Assembly (NCBI GenBank): GCA_946187345.1
Contig: CAMHQD010000019.1
Location: 1-48,572 of the forward strand
DNA length: 48,572 nucleotides
Reading direction: 5' to 3'
From: an uncultured Porphyromonadaceae bacterium
GTDB lineage: Bacteria; Bacteroidota; Bacteroidia; Bacteroidales; Muribaculaceae
Of this stretch, positions 32,611-40,691 are shown piece after piece (position 1 is the first letter of the stretch; each line of letters starts with the position of its first letter). A program made the position numbers and the translations under genes. The notes beneath the pieces were generated by a model, which worked only from the letters and a program-made list of their open reading frames with translations, was not told the DNA's origin and searched no databases.

Positions 32611-33033
32611 ATGGAGACAAAAGTATATAAGATAGTTGTCGCTATAGTGGTTATAATGGCGGCGATAGCAGGGGAGGGTTGCACGCGCAACAACGGCGAC
32701 ATCGGTCCGTGGTTCGGCACGTGGGGGCTCACGGAGGCCACGGGCGGCTATAGCGTGCCCGGTGCTGACCGCGACGAGTTCTTGCAGTTCCAGAGTGGCA
32801 CTGTGTGCCTGCGTATGGTGTTTAACGAGACGAAGAGTTACGACGCGGCGTTCGGCAACTGGAACGAGAGCGGGGGAGTGCTGACGCTCGACTTCCCGGA
32901 CCATAGCGATGAGCAGTGGCGGTTCGCGCCATATGGCTTCGCACGCCACAGCGAGTGGCGCTGGACTATCGAGGGCGGGCGGCTGACGCTGAGCGACGCC
33001 CGCGGCACGCTGACGTTCACCCACATCCCGTGA
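32611..33033 (+). CDS. Putative lipocalin-like lipoprotein
   Basis: A 140-residue protein with an N-terminal hydrophobic signal ending AGEGC (Cys24), an imperfect lipobox. The mature part has a lipocalin-like start (GPWFGTWGLTEATGG, a GxW motif) followed by short beta strands (GVLTLDFPDHSDEQWRF, WRWTIEGGRLTLSDARGTLTF). Small lipocalin-like lipoproteins are common in Bacteroidales; ligands are mostly unknown. The amber-interrupted gene at 36550 seems to be of the same kind. No promoter found; the CGGTAAA heptamers precede it. Confidence 0.65.
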   Translation: METKVYKIVVAIVVIMAAIAGEGCTRNNGDIGPWFGTWGLTEATGGYSVPGADRDEFLQFQSGTVCLRMVFNETKSYDAAFGNWNESGGVLTLDFPDHSDEQWRFAPYGFARHSEWRWTIEGGRLTLSDARGTLTFTHIP

Positions 33034-33071
33034 ATTGACGGCAGTGGAGCAGCAAATTTTTTAGAATAATC

Positions 33072-33112
33072 AGCAACAAATTTTGCCATATCAAAATTTG
33101 TTGCTAATTTTA
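33072..33112 (+). promoter_or_regulatory. Hairpin overlapping a likely promoter of the RING/TerD gene
   Basis: A 14-bp perfect stem AGCAACAAATTTTG (33072-33085) / CAAAATTTGTTGCT (33092-33105). TTTG at 33082-33085 and TAATTTTA at 33105-33112 are 19 bp apart, a near-consensus promoter built into the palindrome. It could also terminate the lipoprotein gene upstream. Confidence 0.6.
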
Positions 33113-33138
33113 TAGCCCGAGAACAAAATTATACCGCG

Positions 33139-35421
33139 ATGAAAGACGAGAAAAATGACCGATATGGACAGTTGCTGCGCGTGAGCCTGCGGGCCGGCGC
33201 GGTATATGTGCCCGGAACAGAGGCGGCGACGCGCGCCGACATAACCTACTCCACGCTGATGCTGGTCAAGCAGTTGCGTCAGGCGGGCTTTGCCTTGAGC
33301 GAGCCGCTGCTGCACGCGTTAAACGCCATGGACGTTAACAGGCAGGTGGAGTTGCTGAACGTGATTAAAGAGGTGATGGGCATCGGCCGGAACTGGGCCC
33401 CGTTGGTCAAGGGGTGGCAGACGCCCACCGGCGAGACTTTTGCCGACCATCTCTTGACCTACATCGCCAACGTGTGGAATCCAATAGCGAAGGGCAAGAG
33501 CGCGTCTATCCCGGGCGTGACGCTGCCTTGCGGCCATCTCATTCCCGAGGGCACATTCCCGTTAGAGCGTTACAACGGCTGCCCGTTCTGCGGCACGCCG
33601 TTCACGCTCGACACCAACATTTACAAGGGTCAAGGCAGCAAGTTGCGCACTCTGGAACTATGGGGCGACAGCGACATCGAGGCCCACTACAAGGCGCTGC
33701 TCGGCAGTCCTGTGGCTCTTGACGCGACGCAGGTTGAGAGCCTCAAGACGCTCATCGCGCTGTGTCCGTTGCCCGCCGGCGTAAAGATTTCCATGAAGGA
33801 GACACTGATGTTAGTGATTGACACGCTGGTGGAGCAGGATAAAGACGCCGAGGCCGGCGCGCTGATGTCGACGCCCACCGACGTGCTGCGCTACTTGTGG
33901 TACGACCACACGGGGCTGTTGCAACTTGTCAAGCCGTCGACGCTGCTGCGCCGCGCGCTGCGCGCCGGCACTCACCACTTTGCCCCGCTGGACCAGCAGG
34001 CCCTGTTCCTGAAGATTGAGCGCAAGAAATTGCGGCTGAAGTATGACCGCCGTTGGTGCCGCCGCGTGGCCGGCTGGCTCAACAGCCAGACGCTGCCGGT
34101 GGAGGCGGCCTGCGAGGCGATGCACCCGCAGCGAGAGATGTGGGTGCGCTTTATCCGCGCGTTGCGCTTGGCCGAGATGGCCCGCCGCCCGGGAATGGAG
34201 CGCCTGCGCGAACTGCTCGACCGGTTCTACAACAAGCGCTACGAGGTGTGGGCCGGCATGGTGAGCGCCGCCCGCGAGGCGAATGACGCAGACCGCGCCC
34301 TCACGCTGCTGAAACAACGGCCGGGCGTGATGGCCCGCACTCTGTTTGCCAACATGCTGTGGCTCGGCCCCGAGCCGGTGCTGGACGCATTCAAGGAGGT
34401 GGCGCCGCAGTTGCCGCCGCGGCTGCTGCTCACTCTGGGCTCTTACGCTGACACCTACTTCACCAACACCGGCTACCGCGTTGTGCGTCCGCCCATGTCG
34501 ACGGCGGCCAAGTTGCCCGCCAACCCGCGGCTGATGCTGCACGACGAGGCCGAGCGCGAGGCGATGGCCAAGGCGGTGGGCAAGGTGTATGAGGACACGA
34601 TGCGGGCACGGTTTGCGGCGCTGCCGCATACCGAGGGCACCGTCTATATCGACCCGCAACTCTACAATGTGCCGATGGCCGTTGGCGACCGCTCGGCCAC
34701 CATCCAGGACGTGAACGCCGCCCTGCAGGGCATGCGTTTCCCGGTGGAGGGCGACAAAGTGCGCCTGTTCATGCAGTGGGGCAAGGGCCTGCCGGCCCAG
34801 CACCTCGATATGGACCTGAGCGCGGTTATCATGTACGAGAACCGCCGCGAGGACTGCGCCTATTACAACCTGACGACGTGGGGCGCGCAGCATAGCGGCG
34901 ACATCCGCTCCATTCCGGACCAGGTGGGCACGGCCGAGTATGTCGAGTTGGACTTGCCGATGCTGGCCAGGGCAGGAGCCCGCTATGTCGCCTTCACCTG
35001 CAACGCCTACAGCACCGGTATGATTAATCCCGGACTGGTGATAGGGTGGATGGACAGCGCCAATAAGATGGAGGTCAACGAAAATACCGGCGTGGCCTAT
35101 GACCCGAGCACGGTGCAGCACATGGTGCGCGTGACCGAGAACAGCGACAAGGGGTTGGTGTTTGGCGTGCTGGACGTTGCCGCGCGAGAGATTGTGTGGT
35201 TAGAGCTGCCTTTTAGCGGACAGAATGTGCTGTCGCTCGACTTCGCCACGGTGGACGCCTACGTGAAGAAACTGGCCTCAAAGGTGACAATCGGCCGCCT
35301 GCTGGAGTTGCGTGCCATGGCACAAGGCATGACTGTGGTGGAGGCCCCGGAGGGCGCCACCGAGGTCTATACGGCGCGGTGGGCGCTCGACACGGCCGCC
35401 GTTGCCGCGCTGCTGCTGTAA
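33139..35421 (+). CDS. RING-finger/TerD-domain protein (MXAN_6230/SCO0854-like)
   Basis: A 760-residue cytoplasmic protein. Residues 125-155 form a RING/zinc-ribbon-like site (PCGHLIP..CPFCGTPF; Cys131, His133, Cys148, Cys151). A long helical middle (about 200-500) follows. Residues about 540-640 resemble a TerD domain (LFMQWGKGLPAQHLDMDLSA, YYNLTTWGAQHSGDI, YVAFTCNAYSTG), the calcium-binding fold of tellurite-resistance/stress systems. The arrangement matches the family named MXAN_6230/SCO0854 RING-domain proteins, as far as I can tell by eye. Function unknown; a stress or ubiquitin-like ligase role has been suggested for related proteins. It stands alone, between a lipoprotein gene and recO. 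Confidence 0.72.
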   Translation: MKDEKNDRYGQLLRVSLRAGAVYVPGTEAATRADITYSTLMLVKQLRQAGFALSEPLLHALNAMDVNRQVELLNVIKEVMGIGRNWAPLVKGWQTPTGETFADHLLTYIANVWNPIAKGKSASIPGVTLPCGHLIPEGTFPLERYNGCPFCGTPFTLDTNIYKGQGSKLRTLELWGDSDIEAHYKALLGSPVALDATQVESLKTLIALCPLPAGVKISMKETLMLVIDTLVEQDKDAEAGALMSTPTDVLRYLWYDHTGLLQLVKPSTLLRRALRAGTHHFAPLDQQALFLKIERKKLRLKYDRRWCRRVAGWLNSQTLPVEAACEAMHPQREMWVRFIRALRLAEMARRPGMERLRELLDRFYNKRYEVWAGMVSAAREANDADRALTLLKQRPGVMARTLFANMLWLGPEPVLDAFKEVAPQLPPRLLLTLGSYADTYFTNTGYRVVRPPMSTAAKLPANPRLMLHDEAEREAMAKAVGKVYEDTMRARFAALPHTEGTVYIDPQLYNVPMAVGDRSATIQDVNAALQGMRFPVEGDKVRLFMQWGKGLPAQHLDMDLSAVIMYENRREDCAYYNLTTWGAQHSGDIRSIPDQVGTAEYVELDLPMLARAGARYVAFTCNAYSTGMINPGLVIGWMDSANKMEVNENTGVAYDPSTVQHMVRVTENSDKGLVFGVLDVAAREIVWLELPFSGQNVLSLDFATVDAYVKKLASKVTIGRLLELRAMAQGMTVVEAPEGATEVYTARWALDTAAVAALLL

Positions 35422-35423
35422 TA

Positions 35424-35592
35424 GAGGTTGAGAGGTTGAGGGGTTGAGCCAATCGCTGGCGCGATTGGGGATAATGGATTGGACTTCGTGGCGGCCAGGC
35501 TCTACATTTATTACCATTTGCGATAGCAAATGGCTCAACCTCTCAACACTAAACCCCTCAACGCTAAACCTCTCAACGCTCACCCCCTCAAC
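35424..35592. repeat. CTCAACC two-ended element, minimal copy C
   Basis: GAGGTTGAG words, hairpin AATCGC-TGGC-GCGATT, then GGGGATAATGGATT on one end. The other end reads GCCAGGCTCTACATTTATTACC and hairpin ATTTGC-GATA-GCAAAT. CTCAACC/CTAAACC words then run to the recO start. It has no inserted REP and shows the element in its simplest form, in the opposite orientation to A, B and E. Confidence 0.88.
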
Positions 35593-35609
35593 GAAAAAAC
35601 GAGAAAACG

Positions 35610-36341
35610 ATGTATGAGAAACTGCGGGCCGTGGTGCTGCGGCTGATACGCTACAGCGAGCGCAACAACATCGTCCACGTCTATACCGACGGGCGCGGGT
35701 TGATGTCGTTTCTGGTGCCGGCGGGCACCGGCGGAGCGGGCGCACGTCGCCGCCAGGCGCTGCTGATGCCGCTATCGCTGCTCGAGTTGGAGGCGCGCCT
35801 AAAGCCCGGCACAGAATTGGCCACGATGCACGACGTGGAGCGCTACGAGCCGTTGCAGGCCATCTACAGCGACCCGCCGCGTGTGGCAATCGCGATGTTT
35901 ATCAGCGAACTGCTGTGCCGCACCATTGTGGAGCACGAGCGCAACGAGGCTCTGTTTGCCTTCATTGAGGCCTCGGTGCTCACGTTGGAGCACCTGCGCA
36001 GTGACGCGGTGGCCAATTTCCACCTGCTGTTCCTCTACCGCCTTGGGGCGCATTTAGGCATCGAGCCCAACATGGAGACCTACGCGACAGGCCGCTGGTT
36101 CGACATGATGGAGGGCGTGTTTACCGACGGAGCCACGGGACGCCATGCGCTCGAGCCCGAGCGCGCGGCGGTAATCCGCCTGCTGGACCGCATGACCACG
36201 TCCAACCTGCATCTGTTCCGGTTCAACCACAAGCAACGAGGCGAGGTGTTGGACACAATCCTCGCCTATTACCGGTTGCACAACGCCGCGTTGGGCACGC
36301 TGCGCTCCCTCGATGTGCTGAAACAAATCTTTCAGAGTTGA
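35610..36341 (+). CDS. recO: DNA repair protein RecO
   Basis: Promotes RecA loading with RecR in gap repair. The 243-residue protein opens with the OB-fold start YEKLRAVVLRLIRYSERNNIVHVYT, has the family's middle helices (AIAMFISELLCRTIVEHERNEALFAFIEASVLTL) and a FLYRLGAHLGIEPN segment. The zinc-type cysteines of E. coli RecO are absent, as in Bacteroidetes members. Length is typical (about 240). Its stop codon TGA is formed within the first GTTGAGG word of repeat copy D. The start follows repeat copy C by 17 bp. Confidence 0.92.
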   Translation: MYEKLRAVVLRLIRYSERNNIVHVYTDGRGLMSFLVPAGTGGAGARRRQALLMPLSLLELEARLKPGTELATMHDVERYEPLQAIYSDPPRVAIAMFISELLCRTIVEHERNEALFAFIEASVLTLEHLRSDAVANFHLLFLYRLGAHLGIEPNMETYATGRWFDMMEGVFTDGATGRHALEPERAAVIRLLDRMTTSNLHLFRFNHKQRGEVLDTILAYYRLHNAALGTLRSLDVLKQIFQS

Positions 36342-36542
36342 GGGGTTGAGCGTTGAGGGGTTGAGCCTCGCGCTATCGCGCTCGGGGATAATGGATTTAT
36401 CGTTGCTTGCCGCCAGGTTGTAGGGACGAGGCTTGCCTCGTCCTTTGCCAGGCCCAACATTTATTCCCAATCGCGATAGCGATTGGCTCAACCCTCAACC
36501 TCTCAACCTCTCAACCTCTCAACCTCTCAACCCCTCAACCTT
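36337..36542. repeat. CTCAACC two-ended element, copy D (inverted)
   Basis: GTTGAGGGG words supply the recO stop codon. The first hairpin is GCGC-TATC-GCGC with GGGGATAATGGATT. A GGACGAGG/CCTCGTCC REP lies at 36423-36442. The second end is GGCCCAACATTTATTCCC with hairpin AATCGC-GATA-GCGATT, then CTCAACC words to 36542. It separates two convergent genes. Confidence 0.87.
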
Positions 36543-36549
36543 TCATCGG

Positions 36550-36957
36550 CTAACGCATATAGCGGAAGGCCATGTACTCGCGCATATTGCGGTCGAGACT
36601 CAGCAACAGGTCACCGTCGCGGTCCCACTCGTAGTAGTATCGCACGTAACTGTAGCCGGTCCGGTCAGGGAAGCGCAACTCAATGGTCTGGTCGCGATAG
36701 GTATCCCACGTGAAGCGGTAGGTGACCCATACGCCCCACTCGTCCACATACGAGTACTCGCCCTCGCCGTTGCGGTGGAAGTAATATTCCTCGACATCCC
36801 ACGCGTCGTAGGTGCGGTAGCCGTCGTAGGTGTAGTCGCTCACCTAATGGCCGACAATTTGGTCAAAGTCGCGGTCGTCGCCCCAGCGGCAGCCGGTGAG
36901 CACGAGTGCCATGACGGTGAGCAGGGCAGTAATCTTCAAGTTTTTAATCGTTTTCAT
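36550..36957 (-). pseudogene. Lipoprotein gene interrupted by an in-frame TAG
   Basis: From ATG at 36957 the minus strand encodes a perfect lipoprotein signal (MKTIKNLKITALLTVMALVL, then TGC with Cys23) and RWGDDRDFDQIVGH, stops at TAG (36846-36844), then continues in the same frame for 97 codons (VSDYTYDGYRTYDAW.. to RYMR). The downstream part is rich in Tyr and Trp, beta-type, like a lipocalin domain. One base away from TAG is TGG, which would give a GxW motif typical of such domains, so a Trp-to-stop change is plausible. Alternatives: sequencing error, amber readthrough, or restart at the GTG right after the stop. 136 codons in all, counting both stops. Confidence 0.8.
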
Positions 36958-36972
36958 ATCGTTTTAGATTTT

Positions 36973-36993
36973 CAAAACGGCATGGCCGTTTTG
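36973..36993. terminator. Hairpin between two minus-strand genes
   Basis: CAAAACGGC (36973-36981) / GCCGTTTTG (36985-36993), 9-bp perfect stem, loop ATG. No long T run after it on either strand, so a terminator or processing role is tentative. Confidence 0.5.
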
Positions 36994-37040
36994 CACACAA
37001 CACTTTTTATACTGAACACTCTCAACCAATCACTCCTGCC

Positions 37041-38054
37041 TCATTTGTAAAAGACGAGCCAGTTGGTTGAGCCGTCATTGACGTGCTCTTGCAGATATGT
37101 GACGAGGCCCTCGTTGTTACGGTACCAGGCGTAGTTCCACGGGTCGGAACTGCCGGCATTGCTCATGGTGAGGCTGATAGCGTTGTCGACGCCATAGTCG
37201 AGCAGGGCGGTGACAAAGTCGCCGAGGCGCATGGCTTTGTCGCTCTGAATGACGCACAGGCGCCCCTCACGCTCACACAGGGCGCGGCACTCCACGCGGT
37301 CGCTTGATGCGCGGCGATGCTTGACCTCGATGCCGTCATGTATGAGCAAGTCCTGCATGAACCCCGCGCCGCCACGCGCGGCGGCATCGGCGAGCAGGTC
37401 ACGGGCGGCGCGGTCGGTGCCGAAATTCCACGAGCCGTCCACCCAAGTGAACACTCCTGTGCAATATGAACTTTTGTAGCCGGCATTATGCTCGCCGTGG
37501 CTCACGTGGTCGCCGGCGATATTGCTGTGGGCAAACTGGGGCAACTTCTCGCCGGTGAGGGCCGCGGTGGCGCAAGCCACAATGCTGTCGTTGTCGATGG
37601 AGGGCAGCACGGCCAGTTCGAGTTCCACACGCGAGGCGTGAGGATAGACGGCGGTGAGCGAGTCGGCAGGCTCGGTGACAGAGGCGAAGTGCTCCACATC
37701 GACGAGTTTGTCGGGAATGAGCCAATAGACCACAAAGGCCACGATGGCCACTCCGGCGGCCGCCAGCGCCACCTTTGCGGCGGTAGTGACACCTTGCGGC
37801 ACATCGACCCACCAGGTGCCTCCGGCAGGCTTGGGCCGAGGTTGTCCTTCCCCGTCCCCTCCCGAAGGATGGGTGGATGGCTGAACAACCGCAGGCTCCA
37901 CATCTTGTAGGGCCCGGCCTTGGCCTGGCCGCTCGGGGAGTGGCGAAGCCTTACGGTCGGACGGCGATAGCGGCCGGCCGCAGTTGGGGCAGAACGCGCT
38001 ATCGGCGGGTATGGAGGCCTCACATGAGGGGCATTTTATCAATTCACAATTCAT
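37041..38054 (-). CDS. Zinc-ribbon membrane protein
   Basis: A 337-residue protein. Residues 8-25 form a zinc ribbon (CPSC..CPNC). A Pro/Gly-rich linker (about 30-80) and a membrane segment (about 90-112, VALAAAGVAIVAFVVYWLI) follow, and the rest is probably extracytoplasmic. The C-terminal half contains a segment (LCVIQSDKAMRLGDFVTALL followed by DYGVDNAISL) that distantly recalls phosphodiester glycosidase (NAGPA-type) domains; this is weak inference. The linker is encoded by sequence resembling the GGCCTGGCC..GTAGGGCC part of the two-ended element, so it may be inserted DNA. The start overlaps the ATTATGAATTATGC-type repeat. The role is unknown. Confidence 0.7.
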   Translation of the reverse strand: MNCELIKCPSCEASIPADSAFCPNCGRPLSPSDRKASPLPERPGQGRALQDVEPAVVQPSTHPSGGDGEGQPRPKPAGGTWWVDVPQGVTTAAKVALAAAGVAIVAFVVYWLIPDKLVDVEHFASVTEPADSLTAVYPHASRVELELAVLPSIDNDSIVACATAALTGEKLPQFAHSNIAGDHVSHGEHNAGYKSSYCTGVFTWVDGSWNFGTDRAARDLLADAAARGGAGFMQDLLIHDGIEVKHRRASSDRVECRALCEREGRLCVIQSDKAMRLGDFVTALLDYGVDNAISLTMSNAGSSDPWNYAWYRNNEGLVTYLQEHVNDGSTNWLVFYK

Positions 38055-38126
38055 AATGCATAATTCATAATAGCCGCTAAAAGGTCTTAGAAATCTAAGA
38101 AATTTAAGAAATCTAAGAAATCTAAG
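38044..38126. repeat. ATTCATAAT repeat and tandem GAAATCTAA words
   Basis: 38044-38071 is an ATTCATAATGCATAATTCAT type tract. 38086-38126 holds four 9-bp units GAAATCTAA (one as GAAATTTAA). The spacer to 38271 holds nothing else I can name. Confidence 0.75.
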
Positions 38127-38271
38127 TCTCTACAAGTTGTTTTCTCTGCAAAAATAGTCTATTTCTCGTTAACTGGCAAATTTCGTGCCACAATAGCGCG
38201 CAAAAAACGCTATCAGTCGTTTTTGGCGGTTAGTTTTTGGCTGTTAGTTTTTCTATGCGAGTAAAAATTCA

Positions 38272-38279
38272 TACCTTTG
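38272..38279 (+). promoter_or_regulatory. Promoter -7 box for the beta-helix gene
   Basis: TACCTTTG ends 4 nt before the ATG at 38284, the same spacing as tcdA and the regulator at 41435. Predicts a leaderless transcript. Confidence 0.65.
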
Positions 38280-38283
38280 TGGC

Positions 38284-39690
38284 ATGAAAACGATTTATAG
38301 CCTATTGTGCGTACTGTGCGCAACGCTTTTTACTAACGCTAATGCCGCCACACTCACGGTGGCAGACCTTGCCGGCGCGGTCAACCGCGGCGACGGTGTT
38401 GTCGAACTCACAAGCGACGTGACTGTTGCCGCCGGCGATGCGCTGGACTGTGGCGGTGTGGCGACGTTGCTGCTGGCCGATAACGTGACGTTGACCGTTC
38501 ACGGCACGCTGCTCAAGGAAGGCAGCGACGCTCTCACCATTGCCGGCAGCGGCGACGCGCCGGCCGGCATCGTGCTCGACGGAGCGCAGGCGAGCGCGCG
38601 GATAGCCCACGTGACAATGGACGGTGGGGGAGTGCGCGTCACCGGCGGCGCCGTCATCGACGCCGTTGACTGCACCTTTGCCGCCTACAACGGCAACCTG
38701 AGCACGGCGGCGTGCCTCTACTTCAGCGGCGAGAGCGACGGCAACCGCGTGGAGCGCTGCCGGTTCACCGGCGGCGTGACGGCAGCCATCGGCAATGCCG
38801 CCAACGCGCCCGTGGGCATCCTCATCAAAGACTGCGACCTGACCGACAACAACACCCGCAACAGCAACCGTCCGCAAATCAACCTCACCGTCGCCGGCGA
38901 CCACGACGTGGTCATCGAGGGCTGCACCGTCACCGGCACGGGCCGCACAATGGTGGGCGGCATCGGCCTGTCGAACCTGATGGCGCTGGCCTATAGCGGC
39001 CGCGCCACAGTGAGCGGATGCTCGGTCACCGACAACCGCTATGGCATCGCGTGCATGGGCCCGATGAACGTCACCATCACCGGCTGTGAACTGCTCGACA
39101 ACCACCACGAGACCAACGCCAATAACGGCGGCAGCGGCATCAACCTCTACGACCCGACGGGCAAATTGAGCGCCGTTGTGGCCGGCAACACCATCAAAGG
39201 CAACCTCTGGGGCGCGACCATTATCGGCTGCCACGACGTGGACATGGGCCACCTGAACGATGACCGATCCAACACAGAGACCACTGGCGGCAACACCTTT
39301 GCCGACAACGGCAACGGCGGCGTCCCTTATGAGTTATACAACAACAGCACAATCACCGTGTGGGCACAGAACAACACATGGGGCACCGGCGCGCAAGACG
39401 CCGAGCACATCGAGCCGCTCATCTTCCACAAGACGGACAATGCCGCCCTGGGCGAAGTGATCTACCTGCCGGCAGGCAGCACCGGCCTTGACACCGTGGA
39501 CGCCGACAGCACGCTGGCCTACGACGCCGCCACGGCTACCGTATCGGGCCGAGGCTCAATAATCGTGCTCGACAGTGGCGGACGCGTCGTGGCCTCCGGC
39601 GAGCGACAAGTGACCGCAAGCCATCTCTCACCAGGAGCCTACCTCACCACCAATGGCCAACGCACAATAAAGTTTATCATAACCAAGTAA
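38284..39690 (+). CDS. Secreted right-handed beta-helix protein
   Basis: A 468-residue protein with a signal peptide (MKTIYSLLCVLCATLFTNANA) and a body of repeated beta-helix coils: hydrophobic/Asn/Gly-rich strands such as RATVSGCSVTDNRYGIACMG and NVTITGCELLDNHHETN. The fold is shared by pectate-lyase-like polysaccharide enzymes and surface adhesins; no catalytic motif can be picked out, so a function is not named. The C-terminal 60 residues (GSIIVLDSGGRVVASGERQV then HLSPGAYLTTNGQRTIKF) look like the terminal module of Bacteroidales secreted proteins. The next gene's -7 box overlaps its stop codon. Confidence 0.75.
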   Translation: MKTIYSLLCVLCATLFTNANAATLTVADLAGAVNRGDGVVELTSDVTVAAGDALDCGGVATLLLADNVTLTVHGTLLKEGSDALTIAGSGDAPAGIVLDGAQASARIAHVTMDGGGVRVTGGAVIDAVDCTFAAYNGNLSTAACLYFSGESDGNRVERCRFTGGVTAAIGNAANAPVGILIKDCDLTDNNTRNSNRPQINLTVAGDHDVVIEGCTVTGTGRTMVGGIGLSNLMALAYSGRATVSGCSVTDNRYGIACMGPMNVTITGCELLDNHHETNANNGGSGINLYDPTGKLSAVVAGNTIKGNLWGATIIGCHDVDMGHLNDDRSNTETTGGNTFADNGNGGVPYELYNNSTITVWAQNNTWGTGAQDAEHIEPLIFHKTDNAALGEVIYLPAGSTGLDTVDADSTLAYDAATATVSGRGSIIVLDSGGRVVASGERQVTASHLSPGAYLTTNGQRTIKFIITK

Positions 39691-39695
39691 TTTTG
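39688..39695 (+). promoter_or_regulatory. Promoter -7 box for pldA
   Basis: TAATTTTG overlaps the stop codon of the preceding gene (39688-39690) and lies 8 bp before the pldA ATG (39703). Leader would be a few nucleotides. Confidence 0.5.
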
Positions 39696-39702
39696 CGACA
39701 AA

Positions 39703-40545
39703 ATGAACCGCCTTATTACCATCGTAGTCACAGCGCTTATCACAGCCCTATCACTGCCGGCTCAAATCCTGGTGCTCAAAGACCAAGAGCAGTTTAACGC
39801 CGACAGCATCCGCCGCGAGTACGACAAGCGCCCCTACTTTGGCCTCTACAAAGACACCTACTTCACCGTGGGCACCACCATTGGCAACAAAATCACCAAA
39901 TACAATAGCGACGTCAAGTTTCAGGTGAGTATCTCGCAGCGGTTGACCAAGAGCGTGCTGCCCTTCAACAGTTACCTCTACCTCTACTTCACCCAAAAGG
40001 CGATGTGGAACATCTTTGAGGAGTCGATGCCCTTCCATGACTTGAACTTCAACCCGGGCATCGGCATCGCGCGCCTGATTATCGTCAAGGGGCGCGTCAT
40101 CGGCAAAATGGCCATCACGCTCGAGCATGAGAGCAACGGACGCGACGGCGAGGCCTCGCGCTCGTGGAACAAAATCTCATTCTCGGGCGCGGCATTCATC
40201 GACCAGAATTTCATGGTGCACGGCAAATATTGGATTCCCATCGTTGACGGGGCCAACAACCGCGACATACTCAAGTATAGCGGCCTGTTCCAGGCGGGTC
40301 TACAGGCCATCAGCAACAACAAGCGGTGGGTGTTTGACTTCACCTACGTCAAGCGCAAAAACTGGAATCCGTTCAGCGCCAACGTGCAGATTGACATCGG
40401 TTTCCGCCTCTCACGCAAGGCCAACCAGTTCCTCATGCTGCAATACTACGGCGGCTACGGCGAGTGCCTGCTCGACTACAACAAATACCACTCGCGCCTG
40501 CGCATCGGCCTGCTCATCCGCCCCACCTTTTTCAGCGACTTCTAA
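39703..40545 (+). CDS. pldA: Outer membrane phospholipase A
   Basis: OMPLA-type beta-barrel that hydrolyses phospholipids misplaced in the outer leaflet of the outer membrane. The 280-residue precursor has a signal peptide (MNRLITIVVTALITALSLPA) and the family core LEHESNGRDGEASRSWN. His142, Ser144 and Asn156 in precursor numbering have the spacing of the His-Ser-Asn catalytic residues of E. coli PldA. Other matching segments are FNPGIG and YYGGYGECLLDYN. It ends in a barrel-type FFSDF. It starts 12 bp after the beta-helix gene. Confidence 0.9.
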   Translation: MNRLITIVVTALITALSLPAQILVLKDQEQFNADSIRREYDKRPYFGLYKDTYFTVGTTIGNKITKYNSDVKFQVSISQRLTKSVLPFNSYLYLYFTQKAMWNIFEESMPFHDLNFNPGIGIARLIIVKGRVIGKMAITLEHESNGRDGEASRSWNKISFSGAAFIDQNFMVHGKYWIPIVDGANNRDILKYSGLFQAGLQAISNNKRWVFDFTYVKRKNWNPFSANVQIDIGFRLSRKANQFLMLQYYGGYGECLLDYNKYHSRLRIGLLIRPTFFSDF

Positions 40546-40551
40546 CATGAA

Positions 40552-40670
40552 AGGTTGAGAGGTTGATGGTTGAGAGGTTGAGCCATTTGCTATCGCAAAT
40601 GGAAATAAATCAATTATCCCCGAGCGCGCCAGCGCGAGGCTCAACCCCTCAACCTCTCAACCTTTCAACC
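40552..40670. repeat. CTCAACC two-ended element, copy E
   Basis: GGTTGAG words, hairpin ATTTGC-TATC-GCAAAT with GGAAATAAAT, a short middle, CAATTATCCCCGA and hairpin GCGC-GCCA-GCGC, then CTCAACC words to 40670, 21 bp before the next ATG. It is the shortest copy and lacks the GCCTGGC part. Confidence 0.86.
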
Positions 40671-40691
40671 ATTCAATAAAATAATTCTACT

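Noticed and set aside
33811-35121. Open frame on the minus strand opposite the RING/TerD gene
   Set aside because: Histidine/glutamine/arginine-rich shadow of a GC-rich gene, without domain or upstream signal.
36480-36545. CTCAACC tandem words as a possible CRISPR array
   Set aside because: Units are 7-8 bp without spacers, and there are no cas genes. They form the edges of the two-ended element.
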